DNA of 64,000 bases, taken from contig CAKRFU010000014.1 of NCBI GenBank assembly GCA_934320845.1, positions 11,913-75,912 on the forward strand, read 5' to 3'. Shown here piece after piece: positions 17,646 to 26,740 of this stretch. How positions within the stretch are numbered: position 1 is the stretch's first letter; each line of letters begins with the position of its first letter. The translations under genes and the position numbers were made by a program. The notes under the pieces were generated by a model. That model was not told the DNA's origin, did not search any database, and worked only from the letters and a program-made list of their open reading frames with translations. Source of the stretch: an uncultured Lachnospiraceae bacterium. Its GTDB lineage: Bacteria; Bacillota; Clostridia; Lachnospirales; Lachnospiraceae.

Positions 17646-18791
17646 ATGAGATTTTTTCACATTTCCGATTTACATTTTGGAAAACAATTATATGGGTATG
17701 ACCTTACAGAGGAACATAGGAATTTTATAAGACAACTTGGAAAATACTGTGAGGAGTATTCTCCTGATGCAGTGCTTATTGCGGGGGACATTTATGACAG
17801 GTCAGTTCCATCGGCAGGTGCAGTTACTCTCTTGGATGAACTATTAATGACACTTTCTGGAATAACGGTTCTTATAATTTCCGGAAATCACGATAATGCT
17901 CAAAGACTTAATTATGGAAGTGATTTTTTGCGAAAACACAATATATATATATCATCAATGCCGCCGACTGAAGATTTGAAAATGGAGAAAGTAAGTCTAT
18001 CAGACAAAAACGGAAATGTGAATTTTTATCTTTTACCTTTTTTTAAACCGATTATGTTTAAAAATTCGATGCCGGATGAATATTTAAATGGTGAAAATGC
18101 TATTATAAAAAAAATCGTTGAAAATACGGATATAGATAAGAGTGAGCGCAATGTTGTAATGTCACATCAGTTTTTTACATCGGGACATGAAGAACCAAAA
18201 CTTTGTGATTCTGAGCAGTTGCCGGCAATAGTGGGAGGACTTGATGCTGTAGATATATCAGTTTTTGAAGATTTTGAGTATAGTGCCCTGGGGCATATAC
18301 ATGGAGGCCAGTTCGTAGGAAATGAAAAAAACAGATACAGCGGGACACCGGTTAAATTTTCAGTGAGCGAGAGAAATCATAACAAAAGCATTGTTATGGT
18401 GGATTTAGAAGCAAAGGGCAGAAAGGCTGAAATAACAAAACTTCCGCTTACCCAGATAAGAGATGTAAAGAAATTAGAGGGATATTTTGACGATATAATT
18501 GCATTGGCAGATGAAGATATTAAAAAAGATTATGTAAGCATAACTTTGAGGGATGAAGATATAATTCCTGATGTAAAGGAGAAGCTGAATGCATATTTTG
18601 ATAATATATTAGAGGTCGTTATAGATAACTCACAGACTAGAAAGATAATGCTTGATGATGTGGAAGAATTAAAGGGAATGTCACCATTTGACTCTTTTAA
18701 CACATTTTTTGAACAGTTAAATGACCGAAAGATGGATGAAAATGAAAGTGAGTTATTCAGGGAGATACTTAGTGAGGTTATAAAGGAGTAG
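17646..18791 (+). CDS. sbcD: Exonuclease SbcCD, nuclease subunit D
   Basis: A 381-residue Mre11-type phosphoesterase. Metal-binding motifs are visible: HISDLHFG, AGDIYDR, SGNHDN, VMSHQF and GHIHGG. The start at 17646 is 4 nt after GAGGAG; an in-frame TTG 12 bp earlier overlaps that site. With SbcC it forms the ATP-dependent nuclease that opens hairpins and blocked DNA ends in the cytoplasm. The sbcC start is 6 bp after the stop, an obvious operon. Confidence 0.95.
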   Translation: MRFFHISDLHFGKQLYGYDLTEEHRNFIRQLGKYCEEYSPDAVLIAGDIYDRSVPSAGAVTLLDELLMTLSGITVLIISGNHDNAQRLNYGSDFLRKHNIYISSMPPTEDLKMEKVSLSDKNGNVNFYLLPFFKPIMFKNSMPDEYLNGENAIIKKIVENTDIDKSERNVVMSHQFFTSGHEEPKLCDSEQLPAIVGGLDAVDISVFEDFEYSALGHIHGGQFVGNEKNRYSGTPVKFSVSERNHNKSIVMVDLEAKGRKAEITKLPLTQIRDVKKLEGYFDDIIALADEDIKKDYVSITLRDEDIIPDVKEKLNAYFDNILEVVIDNSQTRKIMLDDVEELKGMSPFDSFNTFFEQLNDRKMDENESELFREILSEVIKE

Positions 18792-18797
18792 AATGAT

Positions 18798-21700
18798 ATG
18801 AGACCGATAAAACTTGTTATGTCAGCATTTGGCTCTTATGGCGGTGAGGAAGTTGTGGATTTCTCAAAGATAAAGGGAGGACTGTTTCTTATATCAGGAG
18901 ATACAGGTTCAGGCAAAACGACTATATTTGATGGTATAATGTATGCTCTTTATAATAAGCTTGGTGGTGATGACAGAGAAACTAAAATGATGCGCAGTGA
19001 GTATGCTGATGATAAAAGAAAAACTTTCGTGGAATTTACATTTGAATATGCTCACGGACAAAATAAAGGATTATATACCGTAAAGAGAATTACTCATTTT
19101 AGAAAAAGTGGAATGGTGTCTGATGTAACGCTTACGATGCCTGACGGAGAAGTGTTTATTGGAAAAAACAAGGAGACAGATGAAAAAATACAAAGTATTA
19201 TAGGGCTTGATTATAAACAGTTTGGAAAGATAGTTATGATAGCTCAGGGACAATTTCGTGAACTCATAATGGAAAGTACGAAAAACAGAAAAGAAATTTT
19301 TAAAAGTATTTTTTCTATGGATATTTATGAGAAAATCGAAAAAAACATAAGTGAAAGGTTTAAAAAAATATATGGAAAGTTAAAGGATAATAATCTTTTG
19401 CTTGAGGAAAATTTTAACTCTGTTATTATAAATAGTGAAAGTGAAAATGCAATTTTATGGAATAAGGCATTTGAAAAGAGAGACACGGAACCTGAAAAAT
19501 TGTTGTCAATTCTTGAAAGAGAGATTGATTTGCTTGAAAAAGACAAGAACGGACTTAAAAAGGTAATAGATAAAGAAAATACTGAGCTGGTTAAGATAAA
19601 GAAACAGATATCTGATGCTGACAAAATAAACACAAAATTTGAGAAAAGACAGATGTCAGAGAACAGATATAGAGAGCTTTTGGGTGAAAAGGAAGCATAT
19701 GCAGCTAAAGCGGCAAAAGTAAAAAAAGCTAAAGCGGCATATGAGGTCAGGCAGGTACAAAATATTTATCTTAAAATACAGAAAAATGTACAATTAAAAA
19801 AAGAACAGCTCATAAAAAATCAAAGCAGACTGGATGAGACTTCAAAAAGGCATGATGCTTTGTTAGTAAGGAAAGAGGAATTTGAGCAGAAAAATAATCT
19901 AAAATATACACAGCTTTTAAATCAAAAAAGTAAGATTGAAAATGAAATGTCTGTGTATGAAGAATATGACGAAAAAAGAGAACTTTATCAGATAGAAAAT
20001 GATACATTAACAGGAATTAAAAATCAGGTTCTAAAATTAAAAAAGCAGAATGAAGAATATCTTTTGTTAAGAGAGAAAACAGAGAAAAAACTGCATGAGT
20101 TAAAAGACATTGAAATATTATTTAGTCAGTATGAAAATGATAAAGAAAAAATTCTTAAAAACATAGATGAAATTTTGCAGCTTCAAAAGACATTAAAAAT
20201 GTATCTAACTGAAAACGAAAGCCTTAAAAATATTGAAAATGGCTATAGTATTAAATATATTGAATGGAAAAATGCAAGAAAGACATTTGAGCAGATAAGC
20301 GACAGGTATGTAGCAGCACAGGCAGCTATTCTTGCGGCTAAGTTAGAAATGGGAAAACCGTGTCCGGTATGTGGAGCCATAGAACATATAAATCCGGCAA
20401 AGATGACTGAGGATACAGTTACAAAAGATGATTTAGACAAGGCAAAATTAAGAGAGAACAGACTTGAAAGAGAAAAAAACGAAAAGCAGGCAGAGTACGA
20501 AGAGTGCAGGAGAAAGACGGAAGTTTTAAAATCCGAATTTATAAAAGGATATTATAGAGAAGAAAATCAGCAATCAGATATGCAGATTTTTGATTTTGAT
20601 AAAGTAGAAAAAGAATTGGAAAATAAACTTGTTGATGTAAAAGAAAAACTGAATAGTGTTGAAAAAAATATTGATATTGCAAAACAGAAAATAGTTCAAA
20701 GGGAAGAATGTGATAAGACAAGGGAAAAGCTTGAAACAAAACTTGCGGCATTTGAAAAGGAACTAGTAAAAACAAGTGACAGGCTGAATGAACAATCGGT
20801 CTATGTGGGTGGTATTTTAGCGCAAGTTGATACATTAGGTAAAAGCTTATCATATAATAATTCCAAAGAAGCAAAAAAAATGTTTGAAAAGTTTGAAAAA
20901 GAAATTAAAAAAATTGAGTCTGAAAAACAGAAAATTGAGGATTTAACAGCGGAGTGTGATAAAACAAAGAGCCTGTTAAAAGGAACAATTGAGGAAACAA
21001 AACAACAGCTTGGCGCAGATGAAAATGAGTTTGCAAAAGAGTATAAGAATTTTGAAAACATACTTAGCAAAAAAGGTTTTGATAGTATAGACTCATATAA
21101 AGAAAGCATTTTAGAAGATGAGCAGATAACATTGCTTGAAGAACAGCTTGAAAAATACCGCGATGAACTTAACAGGCTGAAATCGGAAATAGCAGTATTA
21201 AATGACATGCTGGCAGATGAGAATATAATAGATACGGAAGAACTTTTGCAGGCAGAATCAAAAATGCAGGTCAGGGTGAAAAAGTTAAATAAGGAAAACG
21301 AAGATATAATTTCAAAGCTTGGAAACAATGTCTCAGTAAAGAAAAAAATAGTCACTCTGCTACGGGACAGAGGTGAGTTAGATAAAAAATACAGAGTTAT
21401 AGCCTCACTTAACAATGCTGCAAACAATAAAAAAATTCATTTTCAGACTTTTGTATTGAGACAATATTTCAATATGGTTATATCATATGCAAACAAAAGA
21501 CTTGCGGTAATGACATCAAATAATTTTTTATTAAGATGCAGAGATATTTCATTTTCAACTGTCGGTGAAACAGGACTGGAACTTGACGTTTATAGTCCTG
21601 TGACGGGAAAGGTAAGAGATGCACATTCACTTTCAGGAGGGGAAACATTTATGGCCTCTCTTGCAATGGCACTTGGAATGTCAGATATTGTTCAAAATAA

Positions 21701-21926
21701 GTCGGGTAAAACTAATATTGATACAATGTTTATCGATGAGGGATTTGGCTCATTAAGTGATGATGTGAGAGAAAAAGCAGTCAGAATACTTCTTGAGCTT
21801 GCAGGAAGCAGCAGAACAGTAGGAGTTATTTCACATGTATCGGAACTTAAAGATCAGATTCCGTCAAAGATATTTGTAAGAAAGGAGAACGATGGAAGTC
21901 ATATTACATGGTCTCAGGACAGGTAG
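18798..21926 (+). CDS. sbcC: Exonuclease SbcCD, ATPase subunit C
   Basis: A 1042-residue SMC-like ATPase. Walker A GDTGSGKTTIFDG is at ~36-48; two long coiled-coil arms surround the zinc hook CPVCG at residues 522-526; the C-terminal half has the ABC signature LSGGETFMASLA and Walker B/D-loop MFIDEGFGSLS. Length and order match SbcC/Rad50. It partners the upstream SbcD. The C-terminal sequence ends 10 bp before the small zinc-finger gene. Confidence 0.96.
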   Translation: MRPIKLVMSAFGSYGGEEVVDFSKIKGGLFLISGDTGSGKTTIFDGIMYALYNKLGGDDRETKMMRSEYADDKRKTFVEFTFEYAHGQNKGLYTVKRITHFRKSGMVSDVTLTMPDGEVFIGKNKETDEKIQSIIGLDYKQFGKIVMIAQGQFRELIMESTKNRKEIFKSIFSMDIYEKIEKNISERFKKIYGKLKDNNLLLEENFNSVIINSESENAILWNKAFEKRDTEPEKLLSILEREIDLLEKDKNGLKKVIDKENTELVKIKKQISDADKINTKFEKRQMSENRYRELLGEKEAYAAKAAKVKKAKAAYEVRQVQNIYLKIQKNVQLKKEQLIKNQSRLDETSKRHDALLVRKEEFEQKNNLKYTQLLNQKSKIENEMSVYEEYDEKRELYQIENDTLTGIKNQVLKLKKQNEEYLLLREKTEKKLHELKDIEILFSQYENDKEKILKNIDEILQLQKTLKMYLTENESLKNIENGYSIKYIEWKNARKTFEQISDRYVAAQAAILAAKLEMGKPCPVCGAIEHINPAKMTEDTVTKDDLDKAKLRENRLEREKNEKQAEYEECRRKTEVLKSEFIKGYYREENQQSDMQIFDFDKVEKELENKLVDVKEKLNSVEKNIDIAKQKIVQREECDKTREKLETKLAAFEKELVKTSDRLNEQSVYVGGILAQVDTLGKSLSYNNSKEAKKMFEKFEKEIKKIESEKQKIEDLTAECDKTKSLLKGTIEETKQQLGADENEFAKEYKNFENILSKKGFDSIDSYKESILEDEQITLLEEQLEKYRDELNRLKSEIAVLNDMLADENIIDTEELLQAESKMQVRVKKLNKENEDIISKLGNNVSVKKKIVTLLRDRGELDKKYRVIASLNNAANNKKIHFQTFVLRQYFNMVISYANKRLAVMTSNNFLLRCRDISFSTVGETGLELDVYSPVTGKVRDAHSLSGGETFMASLAMALGMSDIVQNKSGKTNIDTMFIDEGFGSLSDDVREKAVRILLELAGSSRTVGVISHVSELKDQIPSKIFVRKENDGSHITWSQDR

Positions 21927-21936
21927 AAAGAAGAAG

Positions 21937-22245
21937 ATGACCTGTAAGCAGGTACAAAAAAGAATTATAGATTTCATAAATGATGATATGGATGAGAAAG
22001 AACTAGGTGCTTTTATTGAGCATCTGGAAAGCTGCGATGAGTGTAGGGAAGAATTTGACGTATATTATACACTTATAATGGGAATGAGAATACTTGACAG
22101 TGATAATCTTAAGGGAAAGACAAAGATTGATTCACAGGAAAAAATAAATAGTGCTAAATCTTATCTGTTTAAATGGCGTATTGTTTTTGTGGAAAAAATT
22201 CTTCTTTTTATATTTATCTGTATTGGAATTATTCTTGTATATTGA
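21937..22245 (+). CDS. Small zf-HC2 (anti-sigma-like) membrane protein
   Basis: A 102-residue protein. The N-terminal half carries the anti-sigma zinc-finger pattern with C3 and H-x3-C-x2-C (HLESCDEC); a single C-terminal membrane helix (ILLFIFICIGIILVY) follows. This is the layout of anti-sigma factors, but no extracytoplasmic-function sigma gene is adjacent; neighbours are sbcC (10 bp upstream) and polA. An alternative start at 21892 overlaps sbcC. A role in sigma control or in sensing at the membrane is only an inference. Confidence 0.75.
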   Translation: MTCKQVQKRIIDFINDDMDEKELGAFIEHLESCDECREEFDVYYTLIMGMRILDSDNLKGKTKIDSQEKINSAKSYLFKWRIVFVEKILLFIFICIGIILVY

Positions 22246-22311
22246 TGCGTGATAATTAACATTTGTGATTTATGATAAGAACTAATAAATGATAAGAAGG
22301 GAAAATTTATA

Positions 22312-25203
22312 ATGAGTGAAAAGATAGTTTTAATAGATGGACACAGTATATTAAACAGAGCATTTTACGGGGTGCCCGATTTAACAAATTCGGAGGGGAT
22401 GCACACAAATGCTGTTTATGGATTTTTAAATATTATGTTTAAAATTTTGGATACGGAAAAGCCGGAGTATCTTACGGTTGCATTTGACGTAAAAAAACCT
22501 ACATTCAGACATGAAATGTTTAAGGAGTATAAGGGGACAAGAAAGCCGATGCCCGAGGAATTAAGGCAGCAGGTTCCGATAATTCAGCAGGTGCTTGAAG
22601 CTATGGGAATAACAATAGTAAAAAGACAAGGCTTTGAGGCAGACGATATACTTGGAACTATTGCAAAAATGGCAGAAGCACAGGGAAAAGAAGTTACACT
22701 TGTATCAGGTGACAGAGATTTACTGCAATTGGCGTCAGAAAATATAAAGATAAGTATTCCTAAGACAAAAAAAGGTGGTTCTGAGGTAGAGGAATATCAC
22801 ACGGAGGATGTAATAGAAAAATACGGTGTGACACCGGTTCAGATTATAGATATGAAAGGTCTTATGGGAGATACTGCTGATAATATTCCGGGAGTTGCAG
22901 GAGTGGGTGAAAAGACGGCAGTAAAGATACTTAAAGCTTTCCCAAGCGTTGAACAGGCATACGAACATATTGAGGAGGTTGAACCAAAGAGAGCAAGAGA
23001 ACTTTTGAGAGCAGGAAAAGATATGGCTTTTCTCAGTAAGAAACTTGCGACAATAAAGACAGATTGTGAGTTGGATTATAATATTTCGGATGCAAAGCTT
23101 GAAAATATTTTCACACCTGAGGCTTTTGAGTGGGTAAAAAAACTTGAACTAAAGTCACTTGTCAATAAATTTGACCTGGATACAAGAAGCAGCATTGTCA
23201 TAAAACCGATGAACTTTAAATTTTTAAAAAAGAAAGCGGAAGTTGAAAAGTTTGCAAAAGAACTTATAAAAAATTCACCTGATGTTGTGGGAGTTTCATT
23301 TTTTGGAGATGAGTGGTCAAACTCAGGTGTACAGAAGAAAAAGAATAAAAAGAAAAACGGCGGTCAGATGGCATTTGTTTTTGACGACATATCGGCAGTT
23401 TCGCTTGAAGATGAGAGCGATAGTTTAAACGAGTATCTGTTTTCGGGACTGAGTTTAAGCTATGAGACAGATGGAAATTTTGAGACGGTAAGTATATTAA
23501 AAAATGATGAGACGGATGGAGATTTTCTTATAAATATTTATAAAAAAATCGAAAAGAAAATACCGCATATTGCACTGTTTGACTGGAAAAATGAAATGCA
23601 TCTTACATCTGCTGTTGAAAATTATTCAGAGGAAAAAGAAGCTCCGTCACAGGCAGCGTTTGATGACTCTGATTTTGACATGATTTTTAATAAAGTCTCA
23701 GATGTAAGTATTGCCGCTTATCTGATAAATCCGTTAAAAGACAGTTATGAGCCGGATGATATTGCGAGAGATTATCTTAATATGACAATTCCTTCATACA
23801 GTGAGAGATTCGGAAAAAATAAACTTTCGGAAATAATTGCGGAGGTTGAGGATGTTTATTTTAAACAAAATACAGATGAAGAAAAAAATGCTATTTTGGA
23901 TAATCTTTTGGACTATACAGGTGAACTTTCGTTTATTGCCGCACAGGGCTATAAAAATCTTAAAGACGAACTCGAAAAAACAGGTATGATGAAACTTTAT
24001 CGTGAGGTAGAAATACCGACAGCCTATTTTTTATATCAGATGGAGAGGGTTGGCGTGAAAGCTGATATAAAAGTGCTTGAAAAGCTTGCAGAAAAGCTTG
24101 ACAGAAAGATAGTTGAACTTGAGGGGGATATTTATGATCTGGCAGGTGAGGAATTTAATATAAATTCCCCAAAACAGCTTGGTGTAATTTTGTTTGAAAA
24201 AATGAAGCTGCCATTTGCCAAAAAGACAAAAACAGGTTATTCGACATCGGCGGATATTCTTGAAAAATTAAAGACAGAAGACCCTATAATATCAAAAATA
24301 CTTGATTACAGGCAGTTTACAAAATTAAAATCAACTTATGCGGAGGGACTTGCCGTATTTATCGAGAGTGATAACAGGATTCATGGCAAGTTTAATCAGA
24401 TGATTACGGCAACTGGAAGAATAAGTTCTACAGAGCCAAACCTTCAGAATATACCTATCAGAATGGAGATGGGGCGTGAGTTTAGAAAAGTCTTTAAGGC
24501 TAAAGCTGGCTGTGTATTTTTGGATGCTGATTACTCACAGATAGAACTTAGGGTTTTAGCTGACATGTCAGGTGATGAGCATCTTATAGAAGCTTACAAA
24601 AACGGTGACGATATTCACAGAAGTACGGCATCAAAAGTTTTTCATACCCCATTTGATGAAGTTACTGAGCTTCAGAGAAGAAACGCAAAGGCAGTAAACT
24701 TTGGAATAGTCTACGGGATAAGTGCGTTTGGTTTATCGCAGGATTTAGGAACAACAAGAAAAGAGGCAGACGAGATAATAAAAAAATATTTTGCAACTTA
24801 TCCGGCAATAAAGGCATTTCTTGACGAAAAAGTTGAGGATGCAAAAGAGACCAGTTATTCATATACAAAATTCGGACGCAGAAGACCTGTCCCAGAGATA
24901 AAATCATCAAATTTCATGCAGCGGTCATTTGGAGAGCGAATTGCAATGAATTCTCCGATACAGGGAACGGCGGCAGATATAATAAAGATTGCAATGATAA
25001 AAGTTGCAAGGCAGTTAAAAGAAGAAAATCTAAAATCAAGAATAGTTCTTCAGGTTCATGATGAACTGCTCGTTGAGACAAGTATGGATGAGATAGACAA
25101 AGTTAAGGAGATACTTATATCAAATATGCAGTCTGCAGCAAAACTTAAAGTTCCTCTTATTGCTGAGGTTGAGCAGGGAGATGACTGGTTCGAGGCTCAC
25201 TGA
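22312..25203 (+). CDS. polA: DNA polymerase I
   Basis: A 963-residue enzyme with an N-terminal 5'-3' exonuclease (~1-290; GDRDLLQL, GVGEKTA), a degenerate 3'-5' exonuclease-like domain (~295-560) and a C-terminal family A polymerase. Polymerase motifs A (DYSQIELRVLADM), B (RRNAKAVNFGIVYG) and C (QVHDELL) are intact. The proofreading DxE motif is not visible in the middle domain (FFGDEWS region), and a Lys-rich insert follows, so proofreading is probably absent, as in several Bacillota. GAAGGG precedes the start. coaE follows after 79 bp, a common neighbour. Confidence 0.96.
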   Translation: MSEKIVLIDGHSILNRAFYGVPDLTNSEGMHTNAVYGFLNIMFKILDTEKPEYLTVAFDVKKPTFRHEMFKEYKGTRKPMPEELRQQVPIIQQVLEAMGITIVKRQGFEADDILGTIAKMAEAQGKEVTLVSGDRDLLQLASENIKISIPKTKKGGSEVEEYHTEDVIEKYGVTPVQIIDMKGLMGDTADNIPGVAGVGEKTAVKILKAFPSVEQAYEHIEEVEPKRARELLRAGKDMAFLSKKLATIKTDCELDYNISDAKLENIFTPEAFEWVKKLELKSLVNKFDLDTRSSIVIKPMNFKFLKKKAEVEKFAKELIKNSPDVVGVSFFGDEWSNSGVQKKKNKKKNGGQMAFVFDDISAVSLEDESDSLNEYLFSGLSLSYETDGNFETVSILKNDETDGDFLINIYKKIEKKIPHIALFDWKNEMHLTSAVENYSEEKEAPSQAAFDDSDFDMIFNKVSDVSIAAYLINPLKDSYEPDDIARDYLNMTIPSYSERFGKNKLSEIIAEVEDVYFKQNTDEEKNAILDNLLDYTGELSFIAAQGYKNLKDELEKTGMMKLYREVEIPTAYFLYQMERVGVKADIKVLEKLAEKLDRKIVELEGDIYDLAGEEFNINSPKQLGVILFEKMKLPFAKKTKTGYSTSADILEKLKTEDPIISKILDYRQFTKLKSTYAEGLAVFIESDNRIHGKFNQMITATGRISSTEPNLQNIPIRMEMGREFRKVFKAKAGCVFLDADYSQIELRVLADMSGDEHLIEAYKNGDDIHRSTASKVFHTPFDEVTELQRRNAKAVNFGIVYGISAFGLSQDLGTTRKEADEIIKKYFATYPAIKAFLDEKVEDAKETSYSYTKFGRRRPVPEIKSSNFMQRSFGERIAMNSPIQGTAADIIKIAMIKVARQLKEENLKSRIVLQVHDELLVETSMDEIDKVKEILISNMQSAAKLKVPLIAEVEQGDDWFEAH

Positions 25204-25282
25204 TTTGCGTAATTCAATTACATTTTATGACAGTTTAGCAAATATATGATTGTGATTATTATGAGAATAAGAGGATATATTT

Positions 25283-25867
25283 ATGAAAGTTATAGGATTG
25301 ACAGGTGGTGTCGGAAGTGGAAAGTCACTTGTGGCACAGATATTAAAAGAAGAGACGGGTGCGGAGCTTATTTTGACGGATGATGTTGGTCATATTGTTA
25401 CTGATAAGGGTGGAAGTGCATTTGAAGCTGTAGTAGAGAGGTTTGGTAATGAAATCCTTTCTGATACAGGAGAGATTGACAGAAAAAAACTGGCTGATAT
25501 TGTGTTTAACGATAAAAAGGCAATTAAGGATTTAAATGATATTGTGCATCCGAAAGTAAAAGAATATATAGAGCAATATATAGAAAACAGAAAAGAAAAA
25601 GCTGGAAATATAATTCTTGAAAGTGCAATATTATTTGAGACAGAATGCGATAAATATTGTGATGAGATATGGTATGTATATGTGCCAAGAGATATAAGGA
25701 TTGAAAGACTTAAAGAGAGCAGAGGATATTCTGTCGAAAAATGTGAAGCGGTTATGGCTAGTCAGAAAACTGATGAGTTTTATATAAACAGAAGTGACAG
25801 AGTTATAAAAAATGACGGCTCAGTGGAAAAATTAAGAGGATATTTGAAAAATATCTTAAAAGACTGA
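25283..25867 (+). CDS. coaE: Dephospho-CoA kinase
   Basis: A 194-residue P-loop kinase catalysing the last step of coenzyme A synthesis, ATP-dependent phosphorylation of dephospho-CoA. Walker A is GLTGGVGSGKS (~5-15); the LTDDVGHIV and LNDIVHPKV segments are characteristic. Length matches the family. AGAGGAT is 8 nt upstream. It follows polA in the same orientation, as in many Bacillota. Confidence 0.95.
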   Translation: MKVIGLTGGVGSGKSLVAQILKEETGAELILTDDVGHIVTDKGGSAFEAVVERFGNEILSDTGEIDRKKLADIVFNDKKAIKDLNDIVHPKVKEYIEQYIENRKEKAGNIILESAILFETECDKYCDEIWYVYVPRDIRIERLKESRGYSVEKCEAVMASQKTDEFYINRSDRVIKNDGSVEKLRGYLKNILKD

Positions 25868-25917
25868 GCCTTTGAAAAGTAGTTGTTTGGTCTTTAATAA
25901 GACTAAATCATGCTCAA

Positions 25918-26523
25918 TTATTTTGTGGCATCGGCAAGGTGTGACAGGAGCAGCGGGTTTATGTAACCCTCGGCAAGACTGCCGATAAGTATAAGCAGAA
26001 TACTCAGTAAAAATAAGGGGAATTGTTTTAAGAACAGTTTCCCTTTTTGATTTGTATCATCACAGGAGTTTATTTTGTGAAGTTTCATTATAATATATAA
26101 AAATGAAGGCACAAAAATAATATATTGCGGCATTATGCAGCAGGTATAGTTTGCAATTCCGGCAAATTTGTAAATTGAAATGTTGAAGAAAAGCAAAAGA
26201 CCATTTGAAAAACCGGTGTAGACAGAAAAAACAAGGCAGTAATAACGCCAAAGGTCAGTCATGGAAAAAATAAAAAGCAGAAGTACAAATTTTATGTTTC
26301 TGTTAAATGAGGATAAGACTATTTTATCTGACGGTATGTCCAATGAAGGTATGGAACTCAATGTTTCTGTATATATAGACTTTAATTCAGGCAAAAGAGC
26401 GGAATAAAAAAGTTTTCCGACAAGAGTACCAAGCAGCATACCGATAAAAAAGAAAATGATGACTGTCTGACATATGCGTGGCATTTTACCTTTTCGTATA
26501 TTTATTGAAGATTTATTTTTCAT
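25918..26523 (-). CDS. Stage II sporulation protein M (SpoIIM) family membrane protein
   Basis: A 201-residue protein with about five hydrophobic segments and the C-terminal EGYINPLLL motif typical of SpoIIM-family proteins. In sporulating species SpoIIM works with SpoIID and SpoIIP in septal peptidoglycan remodelling during engulfment; some relatives in non-sporulating species have other roles. It converges on coaE with 50 bp between stops. GAAAGG is 14 nt before the start, a loose spacing. Whether this host sporulates cannot be told from the window. Confidence 0.75.
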   Translation of the reverse strand: MKNKSSINIRKGKMPRICQTVIIFFFIGMLLGTLVGKLFYSALLPELKSIYTETLSSIPSLDIPSDKIVLSSFNRNIKFVLLLFIFSMTDLWRYYCLVFSVYTGFSNGLLLFFNISIYKFAGIANYTCCIMPQYIIFVPSFLYIIMKLHKINSCDDTNQKGKLFLKQFPLFLLSILLILIGSLAEGYINPLLLSHLADATK

Positions 26524-26740
26524 ATAATAATACCATACCTTTCAAAAAATTATATTACAGAGTTATAAAGCTATATAGTTTATTTTATATCTAATTTATC
26601 TTATGACACACAATAAAAAATATTCATAACTGCATTTCACATTTTGCACACAACTTTTCCACCTGATTTTCACAAATTTCATGTAGCATCTAATACAACG
26701 AAAATTAAAGGATTTATGTAATGTGACAGGAGGAAAAATG

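Noticed and set aside
20801..21427. 208-codon minus-strand frame within sbcC
   Set aside because: Opposite a coiled-coil region; Ser/Phe-rich artefact of Lys/Glu codons.
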